Assembly (NCBI GenBank): GCA_026989995.1
Contig: JALSIO010000455.1
Coordinates: forward strand, 1 to 17,012
Reading direction: 5' to 3'
DNA from: Myxococcales bacterium
GTDB taxonomy: Bacteria; Myxococcota_A; UBA9160; JALSIO01
DNA: 17,012 nt
The notes under the pieces were generated by a model, which ran no database searches, was not told the DNA's origin, and saw only the letters and a list, made by a program, of their open reading frames with translations. The position numbers and the translations under genes are program-made. Positions 15,459 to 17,012 of this stretch are shown here, piece after piece; positions within the stretch are counted from its first letter, which is position 1, and each line of letters begins with the position of its first letter.

Positions 15459-16151
15459 TCAGCCCTCGGCAGCCGCGCTTCGATCCTCGAGCACATAGCC
15501 CACGCCCTTGACCGTATGGATCAGCTTGGGCTCGAAATCGCGGTCGACCTTCTTGCGCAGGTGGTTGATGTGCACGTCGATCAGGTTCGAATAGGTGTCG
15601 AAGCCGTAGCCCCACACCTTCTCGGTGATCATGGTGCGGGAGAGGACGTGCCCGGCGTTGCGCATCAGGTACTCGAGAAGGGCGAACTCCTTCGGGGTGA
15701 GGTCGATGGCGTGGCCCCCGCGCTCGACGGCATGGCGGCTCACGTCGAGCACGAGGTCCGCCACCTCGAGGCGGCCGTCCGCGGGCTCGCCGAGTCGGCG
15801 ACGGGCGATGGCCCGGATCCGCGCGGTGAGCTCGGCGAAGGCGAAGGGCTTGACCAGGTAGTCGTCGGCCCCGAGGTTGAGCCCTTCGATGCGGTCGCCC
15901 ACCTCGCCCCGGGCAGACAGGAAAAGGACCGGCGTATCGATGCGCCGCTTTCGGAGTTCCCGCAGCAGGTCGAAGCCCCCGATCTCCGGGAGCATCACGT
16001 CGAGGATCACGAGGTCGTAGGCCCCGGTGAGGGCCCGCTCGAAGCCGGCCCGGCCGTCCGGGGCCACGTCCACCACGAAGCCCTGCTCGACGAGGCCCTT
16101 GTGGATGTACTCCCGGGCCGTGGGATCGTCTTCGACGTAGAGGATCTTCAC
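15459..16151 (-). CDS. OmpR/PhoB-family response regulator
   Basis: A DNA-binding regulator of 230 residues. The receiver domain has acidic EDD at 7-9, phospho-acceptor Asp51 in LVILDVMLPEIGGFD and Lys101 in DYLVKPF. The C-terminal winged helix contains LTPKEFALLEYLMRNAG, MITEKVWGYGFDTYSNLIDV and then HINHLRKKVDRDF with HTVKGVGYVLE. The C-terminal half closely resembles CusR/CopR heavy-metal regulators, although many OmpR members share it. The start is a GTG at 16151 with GGGG 7-10 nt ahead, part of which can pair inside a hairpin (16155-16173). It is transcribed with the kinase that follows and probably with the LAB_N gene ahead of it. Its target genes are not seen here. Confidence 0.94.
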   Translation of the reverse strand: MKILYVEDDPTAREYIHKGLVEQGFVVDVAPDGRAGFERALTGAYDLVILDVMLPEIGGFDLLRELRKRRIDTPVLFLSARGEVGDRIEGLNLGADDYLVKPFAFAELTARIRAIARRRLGEPADGRLEVADLVLDVSRHAVERGGHAIDLTPKEFALLEYLMRNAGHVLSRTMITEKVWGYGFDTYSNLIDVHINHLRKKVDRDFEPKLIHTVKGVGYVLEDRSAAAEG

Positions 16152-16154
16152 GGT

Positions 16155-16190
16155 CGCCCCTTCCGGCGGGGCGGGAGCCGGGGCCGGCTC
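16155..16190 (-). repeat. Two hairpins between the LAB_N gene and the response regulator
   Basis: On the minus strand, CGCCCC (16173-16168) can pair with GGGGCG (16160-16155), a 6-bp stem that buries the GGGG part of the response regulator's ribosome site. Just before it, GAGCCGG and CCGGCTC (16175-16190) form a near-palindrome that overlaps the LAB_N stop codon. They may limit read-through or translation of the regulator, but short GC stems are common here by chance. Confidence 0.3.
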
Positions 16191-16524
16191 AGCCCCCGGC
16201 GCGGGCCGCCTCGGCTCCCAGCGTGGCCGGGCGGGCCGTGGCCTCCTCGCGCTCCTTGCGCCGGATCAGCATCAGGTTCCGCAGGTAGACGAAGGTATTG
16301 GGCAGGTAGGCCAGGGTGAAGATCGGGTCCCGGCGGTGCACCGCGTAGGCCAGCAGGGCCAGGGAGCCGGCGATGCTCAGGTACCAGAAGGACTTGGGGA
16401 CCCGGCTCTCCCCGGCCACCTCCGAGGCCACCCACTGAAGCAGGAACCGCGACGCGAAGGCCACCTGCCCGGCGAGGCCGAGCAGGAGCCAGAAGCGGGA
16501 ATCCGACCAATCGAACCAGTCCAC
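16189..16524 (-). CDS. LAB_N-domain membrane protein (lipid-A-disaccharide synthase N-terminal-like)
   Basis: A small membrane protein of 111 residues with three hydrophobic helices (about 11-30, 44-62 and 68-85). It carries the LAB_N (PF07578) signature: GQVAFASRFLLQWVASEVAG at 19-38, VPKSFWYLSIAGSLALLAYA at 42-61, HRRDPIFTLA at 63-72 and VYLRNLMLI at 79-87. The domain is often found as a stand-alone protein next to glycosyltransferases or lipid A genes and is thought to act in lipid modification, but its biochemistry is not established as far as I know. The GTG at 16524 has a GGGGGGCAGG stretch just ahead. It lies 37 nt upstream of the response regulator on the same strand, so it may be the first gene of that operon. 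Confidence 0.87.
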   Translation of the reverse strand: MDWFDWSDSRFWLLLGLAGQVAFASRFLLQWVASEVAGESRVPKSFWYLSIAGSLALLAYAVHRRDPIFTLAYLPNTFVYLRNLMLIRRKEREEATARPATLGAEAARAGG

Positions 16525-16743
16525 CCTGCCCCCCGCGCGGACCGTCCGGGTCCGGTTCCACCGCCCGGCGGGTCCCTTCCCGCGGGGCCATCTCCCCGGG
16601 CCCCCGGGCGGCGACAGGCAGCTTCGCACCCGGCCCCGCGCCCTGCAAGCCTGCGAGCGTCTTCCGCCCCGGGGCCTTCACCGACCCGACCGGCGCCGGC
16701 GACCGGTCGGTGGGGATGCCGGCTGGCCGGTTCGCGCAGCGGT

Positions 16744-16769
16744 CCCGGGTGCCGCCCTGAGCACCCGGG
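16744..16769. repeat. Perfect 9-bp inverted repeat upstream of the edge gene
   Basis: CCCGGGTGC (16744-16752) and GCACCCGGG (16761-16769) are separated by 8 nt. The repeat lies 23 nt ahead of the possible -10 element TAGGAT. It could be an operator for the gene starting at 16850. No binding protein can be named, and a stem of this length can occur by chance in this GC-rich DNA. Confidence 0.35.
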
Positions 16770-16791
16770 GGGATAACCCTCCGATCCGTGC

Positions 16792-16797
16792 TAGGAT
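16792..16797 (+). promoter_or_regulatory. Possible -10 element upstream of the edge gene
   Basis: TAGGAT lies 53 nt ahead of the ATG at 16850, in one of the few AT-containing stretches near it. No good -35 hexamer is seen at the right spacing, so this remains a weak candidate. Confidence 0.25.
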
Positions 16798-16849
16798 GCG
16801 GGCCGAAGCGACCAGACGAGGGCGGGGCAGCCGGGGAGGCGCGAACGAC

Positions 16850-17012
16850 ATGGGCGTGGGACGCTCTGGGATGCCCCGGTCGGAAGCCGGAGCGCGCCGG
16901 GAGCCCACCGCGCAGGCGCGCCCGGCGACCGGGGGGAAGTGGAACGGGGAGCGGAATCAGGGGGGGAACCAGGAGCAGAACCAGGAGCAGAACCAGGAGC
17001 AGAACCGGCAGG
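16850..17012 (+). CDS. Partial gene with Asn/Gln-rich tandem repeats, cut by the window edge
   Basis: An open frame begins at ATG 16850 and runs off the right end without a stop, giving at least 54 residues. GGGGAGG lies about 10 nt ahead. The product starts MGVGRSGMPRSEAGARREP, is basic and low in complexity, and then enters NQGG followed by NQEQ repeated three times and NRQ. I recognise no domain; the visible part looks disordered, and any folded domain would lie beyond the window. The AAC-rich and CAG/GAG-rich codons differ from the GC-ending codons of neighbouring genes only because of the repeat. It is transcribed away from the LAB_N operon. A later start cannot be excluded. Confidence 0.5.
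   Translation, partial: MGVGRSGMPRSEAGARREPTAQARPATGGKWNGERNQGGNQEQNQEQNQEQNRQ
16967..17002 (+). repeat. 12-bp tandem repeat, three perfect copies, in frame
   Basis: The unit AACCAGGAGCAG occurs three times without change, followed at 17003 by a degenerate start of a fourth copy (AACCGGCAG) at the window edge. In the frame set by the ATG at 16850 each copy encodes Asn-Gln-Glu-Gln. Because the unit is a multiple of three, copy-number change would lengthen the protein without breaking its frame. Confidence 0.9.

Larger units (their letters stand above)
16525..16849. other. Divergent intergenic region with inverted repeats, no gene seen
   Basis: No convincing coding frame occurs in these 325 bases. 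They hold inverted repeats: CGGACC/GGTCCG at 16538-16554, CACCGACC/GGTCGGTG at 16679-16712 around the palindrome CCGGCGCCGG, and a perfect 9-bp repeat CCCGGGTGC/GCACCCGGG at 16744-16769. The region should hold promoters for the LAB_N operon on the left and the repeat-containing gene on the right, but I cannot define them firmly. Confidence 0.6.

Noticed and set aside
16967..17012. Start of a CRISPR array
   Set aside because: The 12-bp units are direct, contiguous, without spacers and in frame with a start codon, so they are a coding minisatellite.

Overview
The window is one contiguous stretch of very GC-rich bacterial chromosome, with most third codon positions G or C. It suggests a Gram-negative bacterium: it carries an NtrB/NtrC pair with a sigma-54 activator, a lipid-A-synthase N-terminal-like membrane protein, a lipoprotein with a probable lipobox, and a flagellar rod-family protein. 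Gene content and order, especially dusB-ntrB-ntrC, fit a high-GC Pseudomonadota or former-deltaproteobacterial lineage (Myxococcota, Desulfobacterota, Binatota-like). This is an inference and no marker gene settles it. I see no rRNA, tRNA, insertion sequence, phage gene or CRISPR array.

Left part (1-4760): on the minus strand a BASS-type transporter is followed by a small unknown gene. Divergent from them is a serine beta-lactamase-fold esterase on the plus strand, which converges on a minus-strand moeA-mobA pair for molybdenum cofactor assembly and nucleotide attachment.

Centre (4760-10350): a tight plus-strand operon, dusB (tRNA dihydrouridine synthase), ntrB, ntrC, thiE and a NupC-type nucleoside transporter. 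Gaps are +2 and +5 nt, then two 4-nt start/stop overlaps. Nitrogen sensing, tRNA modification, thiamine synthesis and nucleoside uptake are probably co-transcribed.

Right-centre (10350-12460): an exported thioredoxin and a CcdA/DsbD-type membrane electron carrier overlap by 4 nt and form a split thiol-reduction system. After a strong 13-bp inverted repeat comes an orphan 99-residue protein with only the two ends of a flagellar rod protein (FlgC/FlgB type).

Right part (12460-17012): a lipoprotein of unknown function diverges from an SDR oxidoreductase. The SDR converges on a minus-strand group of a LAB_N membrane protein, an OmpR-type response regulator and a membrane histidine kinase. At the right edge a gene starts with an Asn/Gln-rich 12-bp tandem repeat and runs out of the window.

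No wholly new system is evident. The most unusual items are the minimal flagellar-rod-like protein behind a long inverted repeat, the edge gene with in-frame repeats, the operon fusing NtrBC with thiE and nupC, and mobA lacking an ordinary start codon.
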